Shown in pieces: positions 36,318 through 45,303 of a DNA stretch of 64,000 nucleotides. The notes under the pieces are model-generated. The model did not search any database and was not told where the DNA came from. It saw nothing but the letters and a program-made list of their open reading frames with translations. The DNA is taken from contig CANCFT010000001.1 in NCBI GenBank assembly GCA_947377285.1, positions 1-64,000 on the forward strand, in the 5' to 3' direction. Every line of letters begins with the position of its first letter. Position 1 is the stretch's first letter. Made by a program: the position numbers and the translations under genes. This DNA comes from Bacteriovoracaceae bacterium (lineage in GTDB: Bacteria; Bdellovibrionota; Bacteriovoracia; Bacteriovoracales; Bacteriovoracaceae).

Positions 36318-38825
36318 GTGACAACTGAAGTAGCAAAGAAAAAAATACTAATACCGTGGGAGATGTTCAATTCTCCATTGGGTATATTTTTTCAAGAAGC
36401 TGGCTTCGAGTTAGAGACTGATTATACTGAAGAAAATAAAGAAGAAATTGCTTTTGTTATAAATGATTATTTGCCGGATGCGATTAACTTACCAAGAATA
36501 AAGGTGGATCCAAGCCGTAACTATTCTCCGTTTATTGAAAAAAGCATAAAAGGGACTTTTGATTCTAAGTTTATAAATGATATAGATGTTCAAAAGATTA
36601 TTAAGTTATTCATTGCAAACGAGACGGAGTTTGATTTAGTAGATGCCTACTCAAAAGATTCTAAAAAGGTTCGTTATTTTAAAATACAAGACTATTTAAA
36701 TATTGGTTTTTTTATTGATCTAATTGTCATTGATTCGTATAAAGATCATTTTGATTATGATGCCATTAGAGCCTTTTTAAATGATTTACTAGAGTTTTCG
36801 TTTCGTGAGGTGGAAAACCCAGAAGAAAATTCTTTATTAGAGATTTCATCAGCATCCTCAGAAGATACATTCGTTTTAAAGATTTCATTTATAAAAGAGA
36901 ACTTTAAATTAAAATCTACTGATTTGTTAACTAAGAAGTTAATGGCCCAGACAAATTGTATTGATTTTAATTATTTCACGAAGAGAAAAAAAGTTACAAT
37001 ATCTTCAATTTGGTTTAAAAATCCAGAAATTAAAAATTTCAGAGCATCATTCTTAAGTGAAATTGATTCAAAAAATAAGTCAGTAGATTTTAATATACAA
37101 TTGGATAATGGGCTTGAGGAACAAGAAGAAATCACCTATCAGCCTAGAAATAGAAATCTTGAAGAGACTCAAGGTAAAAAGTTATCTCAAGCAAGAAATT
37201 TTGCTCTTTTTATAAAAAACATTAGAAAAGAAGATGAATCACCCAAAGATTTAATGAGCTTAGTGACAAGTGATATCGATAACTATTTAATCGACTATCC
37301 AAGACCAGAAGCTATTTTAGATTTAGATGATGAAATTAGAAGTTTTGTCCTAAAGCTATTAAAAGATGAAAGTTTTCTTGAAGGTATTACTAATTTTGTT
37401 AAAAAAGCTTCAGCAGGTGATTTGGAACCAAAAATCCAAAAAATCCAAAAGGTTTTTTCATCTAAATCAATTGAAGATTTGAATGAAATTATTCAGATTA
37501 GAGGAACAAATGAAAAAGTTTTAGATAATGAAACACTTGTTAAAGGTTGGGTTGATGAATCTAACGATGAAGTCAGAATTAGTGGTAAAGTTGATACAAT
37601 TACAACTAATGAAAAATGGGAAGTAAGAAAGTCAGAGTTGAGCGCAAAGATTCAAGATGAAATAATTAAGATCAAATCATCTGGATCTCCAATACGACAA
37701 GAAGATTTAATTCGAATTGTATCTAAAGAAGTAAATATTACTAACCCACAAGTTGCACTTATTGTTCAAGACATAGTTGAAGAAGTTATTGGAAGTGAAC
37801 TAACTCAAAAAAATAAATTAGAAGACGCCTTGGGCTTGAAAATGATTGCGGAAAGAGTGATCTCTTCTGAGGATATTGCATTAAAAGCAAAAATTGTTGA
37901 ATTACAGACTGAAATAAAAAAACTAAAAGAAACTTCAAATAATATTTCTGATGTTGTAAGTGAGAATTCGTCAACAAACTCAAATGAATTGATAAATTTA
38001 AAAAAAGCATTAAGTAAGACTCTTGAAATAATCAAAGCTAAAGATAAGTTATTTCAAAAACAAAAAAATGAATTTGAGCAAATGTTTGATAATAAAGATA
38101 AAAAAATTATTAATCTTGAGTTAAGGATAGCGATACTCAAAGAAGATATTTCAAAGAGTTCTGAATTTCGTGGGCAAGAGCAATTAGAGATGTTGCAGGT
38201 AGAAAATAAGAATCTTAATGCACGATTAGACATAGCCAACCAAAAAGTAAGCATAATAAATGATAATTTAGAAGGCCAAGAGAGTAATGCAATTACAAGA
38301 AGAGATAAAGAGATTGGAGTGCTTAAGTCAAATCTACAAGTCGCTCAAGCATTAATTGAAAAACTTAAATCCGATCGCTTAGATCTTCATGAAAAAATAA
38401 GTATTGAAAAAGATAAATATAATAAACTTAAAGATGAAAAAGTCGTTGTCACTCCTGCCGTTCGTGAGCCAACAGATAATGATTCCTCACAAATTGCTCT
38501 CTTGGCCGAAAAAAGGATCCTTGAAGAAAAGCTGAAAGCTCAATCACTTGACCTGAAAAAAATTGAGCAAAAGTTAAAATTTGCGACAGCACAATTAGAT
38601 GAGTCTAATAAGCGAAAAACAGTCCCAAATGGTGCCATCGGTAAAGGGAATGAAGGTTATATTAAGCAGCTAGAAAGTGCTAATTTAAGGATTACAGACG
38701 CTAATGCAGAGATCGCTGAAAAGAAAAAGGAAGTCATTAAGTTAAAAATGGAAAACACTATATTGACGACTAAAGTCTATGACCTTGAGAAAAAATTAAC
38801 AATTCTCGAGAAAAAAGCAGCTTAA
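36318..38825 (+). CDS. Large coiled-coil protein of unknown function
   Basis: An 835-residue protein from GTG 36318. Residues 1-250 are globular (KKILIPWEMFNSPLGIFFQEAGF), resembling neither a signal peptide nor a membrane segment. Residues about 290-550 are helical and charged. Residues about 550-835 form long heptad-rich coiled coils (LKETSNNISDVVSENSSTN, MLQVENKNLNARLDIANQKV), ending near the tRNA. It may be a cytoskeletal, chemosensory-cluster or cell-pole scaffold, but no family is recognised. Confidence 0.65.
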   Translation: MTTEVAKKKILIPWEMFNSPLGIFFQEAGFELETDYTEENKEEIAFVINDYLPDAINLPRIKVDPSRNYSPFIEKSIKGTFDSKFINDIDVQKIIKLFIANETEFDLVDAYSKDSKKVRYFKIQDYLNIGFFIDLIVIDSYKDHFDYDAIRAFLNDLLEFSFREVENPEENSLLEISSASSEDTFVLKISFIKENFKLKSTDLLTKKLMAQTNCIDFNYFTKRKKVTISSIWFKNPEIKNFRASFLSEIDSKNKSVDFNIQLDNGLEEQEEITYQPRNRNLEETQGKKLSQARNFALFIKNIRKEDESPKDLMSLVTSDIDNYLIDYPRPEAILDLDDEIRSFVLKLLKDESFLEGITNFVKKASAGDLEPKIQKIQKVFSSKSIEDLNEIIQIRGTNEKVLDNETLVKGWVDESNDEVRISGKVDTITTNEKWEVRKSELSAKIQDEIIKIKSSGSPIRQEDLIRIVSKEVNITNPQVALIVQDIVEEVIGSELTQKNKLEDALGLKMIAERVISSEDIALKAKIVELQTEIKKLKETSNNISDVVSENSSTNSNELINLKKALSKTLEIIKAKDKLFQKQKNEFEQMFDNKDKKIINLELRIAILKEDISKSSEFRGQEQLEMLQVENKNLNARLDIANQKVSIINDNLEGQESNAITRRDKEIGVLKSNLQVAQALIEKLKSDRLDLHEKISIEKDKYNKLKDEKVVVTPAVREPTDNDSSQIALLAEKRILEEKLKAQSLDLKKIEQKLKFATAQLDESNKRKTVPNGAIGKGNEGYIKQLESANLRITDANAEIAEKKKEVIKLKMENTILTTKVYDLEKKLTILEKKAA

Positions 38826-38837
38826 TTCATATTTTTC

Positions 38838-38866
38838 TTGTCACCTCCAAACAGATTGAGTAAAAA
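38838..38866 (+). promoter_or_regulatory. Candidate promoter of the tRNA-Leu gene
   Basis: TTGTCA (38838-38843) and TAAAAA (38861-38866) are 17 bp apart and end 18 bp before the mature tRNA start. This is the expected spacing for a tRNA promoter. Confidence 0.45.
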
Positions 38867-38884
38867 TAATTTCTACAAAACGAC

Positions 38885-38967
38885 GCCCTGCTGGTGAAAT
38901 TGGCAGACACGCCAGACTTAGGATCTGGTGCGCAAGCGTGGGGGTTCAAGTCCCTCGCAGGGCACCA
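38885..38967 (+). tRNA. tRNA-Leu (anticodon UAG)
   Basis: The acceptor stem GCCCTGC (38885-38891) pairs perfectly with GCAGGGC (38957-38963), followed by discriminator A and an encoded CCA (38965-38967). The anticodon stem CCAGA/TCTGG encloses the loop CTTAGGA, giving anticodon TAG. A long variable arm (TGCGCAAGCGTG region) is as expected for a class II leucine tRNA. The T arm is GGGTTCAAGTCCC. Its 3' end is the integration target of both mobile elements; integration preserved the tRNA. Confidence 0.97.
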
Positions 38968-38984
38968 TCTTTTTTAACTATCTA
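38949..38984. repeat. Attachment-site core copy 1 (attL of element 1)
   Basis: A 36-bp sequence identical to 48191-48226. It covers the T-arm end, 3' acceptor strand and CCA of tRNA-Leu, then CTTTTTTAACTATCTA. Its CCCTCGCAGGG hairpin plus T-run may also end tRNA transcription. The stop codon of integrase 1 (minus strand) lies in its last three bases. Confidence 0.92.
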
Positions 38985-40118
38985 ATATCCCACAGTTTTT
39001 TCCTTCAATTCACTTCTCATGGTTAGAATGTGGTTAGGTTCACAATTTTCATTCAATTCAATTTGTCCTAAACCAAACCCTTGCATAGATTTTTGTAAAT
39101 ACTCCGGTGAGAAATGAGCGTAACGCGTTGTCATCGTAATATTAGTATGGCCAAGAATTTTTTGAAGCTCATAGATGCTAAATCCGGCCATGATGAACTG
39201 ACTGGCAAAGGTGTGGCGAAGGTCATGGAAAGTAATTTTATTCGTCATTCCAGCTCGTTTTTGGGCCTTACCGAAGTCTCTATAGATGTGATGAGTGTCG
39301 ATTGGTTCACCATTAGAGCGAACGAAAACATAATTACTTGCCGATTTCTTTTTAAACAAATCGAGGAGAGTGGCCCTTGAGTAGTCATTCATCGGGATAA
39401 CTCTTTTAAGATTAGTTTTAGTTCTTTCCTTCAAACCATGTTGATCCTTGGTACGAGTCACCGTAATTTGGTTACGGGCAAAATCAACTCTATCCCAACA
39501 AAGCCCAGCCAGTTCTCCCTTTCTCATTCCGGTGTTAATGGCCATAAGGAAAAGATCGTGAAAGTCGGATAGGTAATTGGCCCTTAGGAATTGGTCAATC
39601 TCTGATCGTGTCCAGTAAACGTCATGGTTGTTATCTTCAGAGAATTTTTTAATAAACTCTGCGGGACTTTTAACCAAGTAACCATCTTTCACAGCTTCCT
39701 TAAATAGAGTTTTAAAAACTGTGATGATTAAATTTGTTCCTTTTGGATTGTGGGTCTTTCTTAATTGAAGTTGGAATTTTTCAAGCTCAGTTTTTTTAAT
39801 CGATTTCATATCACGGTTCCTAAATGCTGGACCAATATGAACTCTAAGATAGGATTCATAATTTAGAAGTGTCGATTTTGAAATACCACTGGCTTCTTTA
39901 CTTTTAAGCCATTCTTGCCCGTATTCCTCTAAAGTTTTTACTTCTCGAAGTTTTTGGACGTCTCCATACAATTCATTCTCAACTTTTTTAGAGCGTTGTT
40001 GAGCAAGCCATTGAACACAATCATATTTTCGTCGAAAGATGGGGCTTTTAATTGGTTTGCCGTTAAGCCAAAACATTTCTCTATATCGTGTACCTGATTT
40101 TCTTTTTATAGTTTCCAT
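38982..40118 (-). CDS. Tyrosine recombinase/integrase of element 1
   Basis: I chose ATG 40118 because a strong AAAGGAGG lies 4 bp upstream and the N-terminus METIKRKSGTRYRE then aligns with integrase 2; an ATG at 40139 lacks this. About 378 residues. N-terminal arm-binding segment, SAM-like core-binding domain (EYGQEWLKSKEASGISKSTLLNYESYL), and catalytic domain with NTGMRKGELAGL (Arg), HDLRHTFAS (HxxR), LGHTNITMTTRYAH (His, then Tyr nucleophile). It performs site-specific integration and excision at tRNA-Leu. The stop codon falls in the attL core. Confidence 0.93.
   Translation of the reverse strand: METIKRKSGTRYREMFWLNGKPIKSPIFRRKYDCVQWLAQQRSKKVENELYGDVQKLREVKTLEEYGQEWLKSKEASGISKSTLLNYESYLRVHIGPAFRNRDMKSIKKTELEKFQLQLRKTHNPKGTNLIITVFKTLFKEAVKDGYLVKSPAEFIKKFSEDNNHDVYWTRSEIDQFLRANYLSDFHDLFLMAINTGMRKGELAGLCWDRVDFARNQITVTRTKDQHGLKERTKTNLKRVIPMNDYSRATLLDLFKKKSASNYVFVRSNGEPIDTHHIYRDFGKAQKRAGMTNKITFHDLRHTFASQFIMAGFSIYELQKILGHTNITMTTRYAHFSPEYLQKSMQGFGLGQIELNENCEPNHILTMRSELKEKTVGY
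39020..39036 (+). repeat. Candidate integrase arm-site, left end of element 1
   Basis: TGGTTAGAATGTGGTTA, identical to 48012-48028 near the right end. It consists of two TGGTTA half-sites with an 11-bp period, about one helical turn, and lies 36 bp from the core inside the 3' end of integrase 1. Confidence 0.6.
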
Positions 40119-40256
40119 AGTTCCTCCTTTAGAGGCCATGGAGTTTTTCTTCTATTGTATTTAATTGTTAAAGAGCTTCTTCCTTTACGGAGGAGGAACT
40201 TGCTTAACACATAATCGATCAGTAGAGGAATATGTCGCCCCAAAAAACTGTAAAAA

Positions 40257-40643
40257 TTATTTATCAGCATTTTGAACATCCATAACTATTGAAATAAAGG
40301 GAGATGATCCTTTCATCGTTTTAGCTTTAATTAACCCGAGGTCTGTTAAGTCAGACAAGCCCCGCCACGCACTTATTCTATTTAGTCCAAATTTTTGAGC
40401 CATGGAATATGAATATTTGAACGTGGCAGCCCTTTTATTTAATTCGTATAAGTGCCAAGCGGTTAGTGCTGTTAATATAGTTCTTCTATGATGAGGGAAT
40501 GTTTTACCAATCCATAAGATTGGAATGGGACCTTTAAGGAATTCTCCATCGATAAGAGTGATATTTTTTGGAGTATAATTTCTATCTTTTGGTTTAACAC
40601 TATTACGTTTGGTAATTCTCAAGTTTTTAATGTCTATATTCAT
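40257..40643 (-). CDS. Small winged-helix-like protein of element 1, possibly replication-related
   Basis: A 128-residue protein. The C-terminal part (ILTALTAWHLYELNKR, YSYSMAQKFGLNRISAWRGLSDLTDLGLIKAKTMKGS) is a clear winged-helix pattern, with a basic N-terminus (RITKRNSVKPKDR). Similar small wHTH proteins occur in plasmid replication and element regulation. It lies directly downstream (35 bp) of the DNA polymerase gene, so a replication or control role is plausible, but no family is recognised. Confidence 0.6.
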   Translation of the reverse strand: MNIDIKNLRITKRNSVKPKDRNYTPKNITLIDGEFLKGPIPILWIGKTFPHHRRTILTALTAWHLYELNKRAATFKYSYSMAQKFGLNRISAWRGLSDLTDLGLIKAKTMKGSSPFISIVMDVQNADK

Positions 40644-40678
40644 ATTATATATCCTTAGTATATTGTACGGGGCTTCTT

Positions 40679-42421
40679 CTATGAAACATCTTTGTTCTCG
40701 GGAGAAACATCGGCTAAAAGTTCATTAACTGTTTTCCACATCTCTATTCCTCGCTTATCAATAAAGAAATCCGGATATTTTACTGCCTCAACATCAGACC
40801 GAAGTTGAAAACCATTTAATACAATGGCCGAAGCTTCCTCCATGCATCTTTGTGTAATAGAAATGTGTTCATCAATTAGTTCAATCGGTGCCTCGATTAA
40901 AATGGCATCGTGAACGGGCGCAATAATTTTGATTCCATTTTCAATAGCTAGAATAATTGCAATTCGTAAAATTTCAGAACCATTTGCTTGCATAGGAAAA
41001 TTTCTAATTGATCTTGGGTTTGCATCTTTGCCGATATGGAGAGTCCATCCAAATGTTGTTTGGATTTTTCCTGTAAGCATCGCAAAATCCAAACATCGAT
41101 CTGACCAAGTCCAGAAAATGCTATAAACCTCTCTATGCATTTTTAACAATTCCTCCGCATAAATTTGAGGTTTCTTAATTCTTTCAGCTAGAGATCCTGC
41201 TCCCATTCCGTACTGAACTGCTAAAACGCAAGCCTTATATAAATCTCTTTCAATAGGGTGGCTTTTTTTAGTCGCATCTTCAGGGACTGCTTTTGCTTGT
41301 ATAGCAAAAGCCAGATATGGATCACCGGATGTGTAAGCTAGTTTCATATTAGGGTCTTCTGATAATGCCGCGGCTATACCAAATTCTTGTTGAGACCAAT
41401 CGATATAGGCTATGGCTTGATTCTTTTCTGGTTTGATTAAACTTCTTATCCAAGATGCCGGTCCAAAAATAAATTTCGAATTACTAGGCTGATTTCGTCC
41501 TGTTTTACTTTGAAATGGAGACAACATTAGCCGATTTCGACTGTCTGCTCCCATTGCAATATCTTTTAATTTTATTTCTGAAATAGTGGTACGCAGTTCT
41601 TTTAGTAATTCCAATTCTGGATAAGATTTGACTTGATCTCTAAATGTATCTTTATCTAATTTTAATTTACCGTTTTCACTTAAGGGCCATGAAATATTTT
41701 TTGATTTTAAATAGCATTCAAAGAGAGATTGTTTGAATACGGTTCCATCATAGACACCATACTGTTGATCAATCTTGGCAATTAATTTTTTTTTAATTAG
41801 TTCAAAATTATTCTGTAGATTTTGCAGTAAGTGAGCATTGAGCGGGATTCCATTAAACTCGATATTTGCAACGCATTTCATGTAACTGCCCCGAAGTAAT
41901 TGGTGATTGAGGGGCATTTCCTTTTGAATTATTTTGTAAAATAATTTTTCAGTAGCGATAACATCAGACTCACAATAATCGATTAAATCGACAATCTCTT
42001 GAAATGAAAAAGGGCCACCTCTAATCGCTAAGTTTCTCATTTCTTCTTTTTCATCAAAACTAATAGAAGATAGTTGAAAATATGAAAGAGCCGCAAGGAG
42101 CGTATTGCCCCCTATCGTAGCTAAGCCATTTCTGATATTTCTAAACTCTGGGAATAAATCGATAAGATGTGTTGGCAAGGGCCAACCAAGAGTTAGATGG
42201 CAGAGCATTTCCGCGGGTGAATAATAAGCTACATATAAAATATCTTCTGAAAGCGGAAAAGGAGGTCCCGACATCAAGTCGGGACCGTGGATTCTGATAA
42301 TTTTTCCGCTTAAAATTTCTTTCGCCACCATACAATGCACGTGAGGAAGTCCTCCGCTAAATATCTGGTACTCAAAATCAACGACATAAATTTTTTTAAA
42401 TGAAGCTAGGTTTATACTCAT
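40679..42421 (-). CDS. Compact family A DNA polymerase with 3'-5' exonuclease domain
   Basis: A 580-residue protein. N-terminal exonuclease marks: VVDFEYQ (DxE, residues 15-17) and DYCESDVIATEKL (YxxxD, 149-153). Polymerase marks: TGRNQPSN (307-314), motif A AYIDWSQQEFGIA with Asp341, motif B with Arg392, Lys396 and Tyr404-Gly405, and motif C VHDAILIE with His504-Asp505. It lacks the 5'-3' exonuclease of bacterial Pol I and is smaller than cellular enzymes. Motif A differs from the usual DYSQIELR. It is probably the replicative polymerase of the excised element. The overlap with the upstream unknown gene (1 base) implies an operon. Confidence 0.88.
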   Translation of the reverse strand: MSINLASFKKIYVVDFEYQIFSGGLPHVHCMVAKEILSGKIIRIHGPDLMSGPPFPLSEDILYVAYYSPAEMLCHLTLGWPLPTHLIDLFPEFRNIRNGLATIGGNTLLAALSYFQLSSISFDEKEEMRNLAIRGGPFSFQEIVDLIDYCESDVIATEKLFYKIIQKEMPLNHQLLRGSYMKCVANIEFNGIPLNAHLLQNLQNNFELIKKKLIAKIDQQYGVYDGTVFKQSLFECYLKSKNISWPLSENGKLKLDKDTFRDQVKSYPELELLKELRTTISEIKLKDIAMGADSRNRLMLSPFQSKTGRNQPSNSKFIFGPASWIRSLIKPEKNQAIAYIDWSQQEFGIAAALSEDPNMKLAYTSGDPYLAFAIQAKAVPEDATKKSHPIERDLYKACVLAVQYGMGAGSLAERIKKPQIYAEELLKMHREVYSIFWTWSDRCLDFAMLTGKIQTTFGWTLHIGKDANPRSIRNFPMQANGSEILRIAIILAIENGIKIIAPVHDAILIEAPIELIDEHISITQRCMEEASAIVLNGFQLRSDVEAVKYPDFFIDKRGIEMWKTVNELLADVSPENKDVS

Positions 42422-42990
42422 TAGATTTCTCCTCGTAGTCTTTTCAGGACGGGGTGCTCCGTTGAGTCAATGATTTTTCCTTTAAATGCAATATTTAGTA
42501 TTTCTTCAAAACTGAGATCAGGCCAATCTGGGTCTTTCAAATTTCCTGTAGCAGTTAAAATATCGTAAGCGCCAAGTGATTTGTTGGCTGAGATTCTCAC
42601 CCATTGTTTTGTGGCATATGCTGCACCGACATGGGCGGATTCATTCCAATGATCTAATTTGCCTGATTCGTCTGGAAGTTTAACTGGCCATATGAATATG
42701 TTATTTTGTTTATCAATTGCAAGATAAAGTCTTTTGGCCGTCAGCTCATGCATGATTTCCTCTGCGATCTCCGGTACAACTAGATAAGTCTCATCAGATC
42801 CAGTATCTTTAGTTTCTAAAACGAAACATTCATAAGCCCCGAACTCGTCATTTGATTCTTTTACTCGATTGAAAGCTGATTTATTTGGCTTCCTCACTGG
42901 AACAGTTGTTAATTGTTTTTTTACTCCTATATTTGAATTGAAGTTTTGATTGAGTCGAAATTTTTCAAGCTCAAGTGTTTTAATACTCAT
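42421..42990 (-). CDS. Unknown protein upstream of the element polymerase
   Basis: A 189-residue protein whose stop overlaps the ATG of the polymerase gene by one base. N-terminus basic and polar (LEKFRLNQNFNSN), then a globular domain (YLVVPEIAEEIMHELTAKRLYLAIDKQNNIFIWPVKLPDE). The tight linkage suggests an accessory function in element replication, for example a single-strand DNA-binding or processivity role. I recognise no family. Confidence 0.6.
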   Translation of the reverse strand: MSIKTLELEKFRLNQNFNSNIGVKKQLTTVPVRKPNKSAFNRVKESNDEFGAYECFVLETKDTGSDETYLVVPEIAEEIMHELTAKRLYLAIDKQNNIFIWPVKLPDESGKLDHWNESAHVGAAYATKQWVRISANKSLGAYDILTATGNLKDPDWPDLSFEEILNIAFKGKIIDSTEHPVLKRLRGEI

Positions 42991-42992
42991 AA

Positions 42993-43214
42993 TTAATTTT
43001 TCCTTTTTGTTGTAACGCTAGTTGTAGGATTCTCATGAATTTTGTATTTTTCAACGAAGGCAATAAGCTCGCTTATCGAAAAGCGAACGATTCCGTTCAG
43101 CTTTATGTGGGGAATTTTTTTCTGAAAAACTAGGTGCCGAATGTAGCTCTGTTTAACATTCAAAAAGATAGAAGCCTCTTGAACTGTTAAGAAATCTGGA
43201 CTAGGTTGTGACAT
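42993..43214 (-). CDS. Excisionase-like HTH protein of element 1
   Basis: A 73-residue protein with the excisionase (HTH_17/MerR-like) pattern: FLTVQEASIFLNVKQSYIRHLVFQKKIPHIKLNGIVRFSISELIAFVEKY. The AAAGGAG ribosome site supports the start. Such proteins bend DNA at the attachment arms to favour excision and may also regulate transcription. It is the first gene of the leftward replication-integrase operon. Confidence 0.8.
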   Translation of the reverse strand: MSQPSPDFLTVQEASIFLNVKQSYIRHLVFQKKIPHIKLNGIVRFSISELIAFVEKYKIHENPTTSVTTKRKN

Positions 43215-43240
43215 TTAATACTCCTTTGGTGTATTTATTT

Positions 43241-43264
43241 ATCTTTTGATTAATTTCAAAAGAT
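43241..43264. promoter_or_regulatory. Candidate operator between the two divergent operons of element 1
   Basis: ATCTTTTGA (43241-43249) and TCAAAAGAT (43256-43264) form a perfect 9-bp inverted repeat with a 6-bp spacer. It lies directly upstream of a possible rightward promoter (TTGGTC 43266-43271, TATAAA 43287-43292, short 15-bp spacer). A second 7-bp inverted repeat (43298-43304/43324-43330) follows. Confidence 0.45.
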
Positions 43265-43340
43265 ATTGGTCACGTTAGTAAATTTTTATAAAATGGGATT
43301 CGTCTAAAATTTGAACATTTTGTGACGAATGGGTGATGAC

Positions 43341-44174
43341 ATGAAAAAAGAGAGTGTGAATTTAGATGGGGCACTAAGCGCAGCCGAAAATATGTTAAAG
43401 CTTGCATTTGATGCACAGTTTTTCCATATGGAATCAGGAAGTCCTGAAGAACAAGCCTTAATTGATATTTGTAAACTAGAGAAGCAACTTTTTAAAGATT
43501 TATATAAAAGAAAAGAGACCCAATATATTGATTCATTGATTGAATCTCTGGCTTTGGAGATTGGTATCCTAAGAGATACATTAAAAAATAAGGGATTGAG
43601 CACCTTTGAGATGGAGTTGAAAAAATTAAAGAAAAATATTTATTCTAAAATCTTTCCAAGTATAAAAAATCTGCATAAGTATCCGATAAATTCAGATATA
43701 ACTGAAGAAAGATTACAAGATTTATTAGAAAGATCTTTCCCTGAAATTTTAGGAGTAAGACAACTTGCAGAATCAACTCCTAAAGAGACTATTTCCATCT
43801 TGTTGAATCAAACGATTCCTGAATTAAATATGAGTAATACGACTTTAAAGAAAAATAGAAAGCAGTACTATTTTAAGGCTCTTTCGCCCTATTCAAATTT
43901 TATGGGGGAGGATTCAGAAAGTGATTATCTTTTTGCGACTTCAGATAAATATTTAGAGCGCTTAAAAGCTTTTAAAACCTACATTGTTCGTAAGCTTGTT
44001 AATCCTCGAAGCATTGAGGAACTTAATGAAATATTTTTAAATAATGAACAGCTCGTTCCTGTCAGGGAATCAACAAATACATTACGCCAAGTATTCGGTT
44101 TAGACATTTTGGAGGGAGGTCCGACGCTAGCGGAAAAAATTTCTAATGGAAAGTATGTTAAAGGAAAGAAGTAA
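43341..44174 (+). CDS. Unknown helical protein of element 1
   Basis: ATG 43341 with GGGTG upstream is preferred over ATG 43329, which lies within an inverted repeat; 277 residues. The protein is helical and Lys/Glu-rich (AAENMLKLAFDAQFFHMESGSPEEQALIDICKLEKQLF). No signal, membrane segment or known motif. It overlaps the region upstream of the small basic protein at 44209 and is transcribed away from the integrase operon. Confidence 0.5.
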   Translation: MKKESVNLDGALSAAENMLKLAFDAQFFHMESGSPEEQALIDICKLEKQLFKDLYKRKETQYIDSLIESLALEIGILRDTLKNKGLSTFEMELKKLKKNIYSKIFPSIKNLHKYPINSDITEERLQDLLERSFPEILGVRQLAESTPKETISILLNQTIPELNMSNTTLKKNRKQYYFKALSPYSNFMGEDSESDYLFATSDKYLERLKAFKTYIVRKLVNPRSIEELNEIFLNNEQLVPVRESTNTLRQVFGLDILEGGPTLAEKISNGKYVKGKK

Positions 44175-44208
44175 TGTTTTTGTTTCTAAAGTAGATTACA
44201 ATAGATTC

Positions 44209-44556
44209 ATGGCAAAACCAAAAGGATCATCAAAAACGGGTGGGCGATCAAAAGGGACCCCAAATAAAAAGAGTCAGTTTCTATGTGAGGCTATGGAGGC
44301 TCAGGGGATTGATGTGGCAGGGGAACTGGCCTCAATTTATAAAGAAAGTTATTCCTCAACAGACCGTGTTCAAATATTATTTAAGCTTTTAGATTATTGC
44401 TATCCTAAGAAGAAATCGATTGAGTATGTTGCCCCCAATGAAGTAATTGAAGAAAAAAAATTAGATTATAGCGTTTTAACCAAAGAAGAACTTCAGATTT
44501 TAGAAAAATTGGTTACTAAAATGGAACTTGCAACCGGTAATTTAGATACAATGTAA
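44209..44556 (+). CDS. Small protein with phage small-terminase-like N-terminus
   Basis: I start at ATG 44209, where the characteristic basic N-terminus begins (MAKPKGSSKTGGRSKGTPNKKS); 115 residues. GGRxKGTPNKK-type N-termini are common in phage and element proteins annotated as small terminase subunits or DNA-binding proteins. The remaining 90 residues are helical (MEAQGIDVAGELASIYKES, KEELQILEKLVTKME). If it is a terminase remnant, the element could be packaged by a helper phage; this is only suggestive. Confidence 0.5.
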   Translation: MAKPKGSSKTGGRSKGTPNKKSQFLCEAMEAQGIDVAGELASIYKESYSSTDRVQILFKLLDYCYPKKKSIEYVAPNEVIEEKKLDYSVLTKEELQILEKLVTKMELATGNLDTM

Positions 44557-44574
44557 ATTTATAGTACTCATTAT

Positions 44575-45288
44575 TTACTTCGAGCCAGACGCAATTCGTC
44601 TAATGTCTATTCGTATAAATTTCTCAGTTTCATTTGAATAAAATACAGTACCCTGAATATCTAGTTTATTGTCTTTGAATAGCCAGAAAGCATTACTCTT
44701 TTTGTTTTTTAGAAAAAGGTTAAGTTCATTATCCAGCTCTTTTGATCCTGAATTGTTGATACTTACGAAAGAGGAAAATAAGTTATGGAAATTATTAAAT
44801 GTCTTCTTTGAATATTTTTTATAAAATGATTCTAAATAATTCTTTGTAATGCCTTTTTGAAAGACCCATTTTGTATCTGCCCCCCGTTCAAAATCTTTTT
44901 TTATGTTTAGAGTAGCGTACATCTGGCCCATTTCCTTAGGGGGTAACATTTCGTCTATGGAGTTAATCTGTTCTGTGCCTTGAGATAGTAGAAAAAAGAT
45001 GCTGACATCGCTTAAGGTTTCATTTTTAAAGTTGTAAGTTACTAACTGCTCGACATCAATATTTGCTGTTTTGTTGCAGATTGAAGTGATGGAATCTTCT
45101 GTAGGTTTATTATTGTGATTGATTTTACCTATAGTTCCCTTGATTATTTTGCATGAGGTGAGCTTCATAAAGTTGTTAAGACTCATGCCGATTTCAATTT
45201 TTTTATCTGACTCCAAAAGTTTTGTGTTTGCAAAGCTTATGCATGGTAGAGTGTGAATTAATATGAGAAATGCTATTTTGTTTTTCAT
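44575..45288 (-). CDS. Exported protein of unknown function
   Basis: A 237-residue protein with a signal peptide (IAFLILIHTLPCISFA). The mature part has two Cys that may pair (TSCKIIKG, SICNKT) and a beta-rich C-terminus. It is the last gene of a three-gene leftward cargo operon (PLD nuclease, TM-anchored protein, this). No family is recognised. Confidence 0.55.
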   Translation of the reverse strand: MKNKIAFLILIHTLPCISFANTKLLESDKKIEIGMSLNNFMKLTSCKIIKGTIGKINHNNKPTEDSITSICNKTANIDVEQLVTYNFKNETLSDVSIFFLLSQGTEQINSIDEMLPPKEMGQMYATLNIKKDFERGADTKWVFQKGITKNYLESFYKKYSKKTFNNFHNLFSSFVSINNSGSKELDNELNLFLKNKKSNAFWLFKDNKLDIQGTVFYSNETEKFIRIDIRRIASGSK

Positions 45289-45303
45289 TCATCCACCTTT
45301 GAT

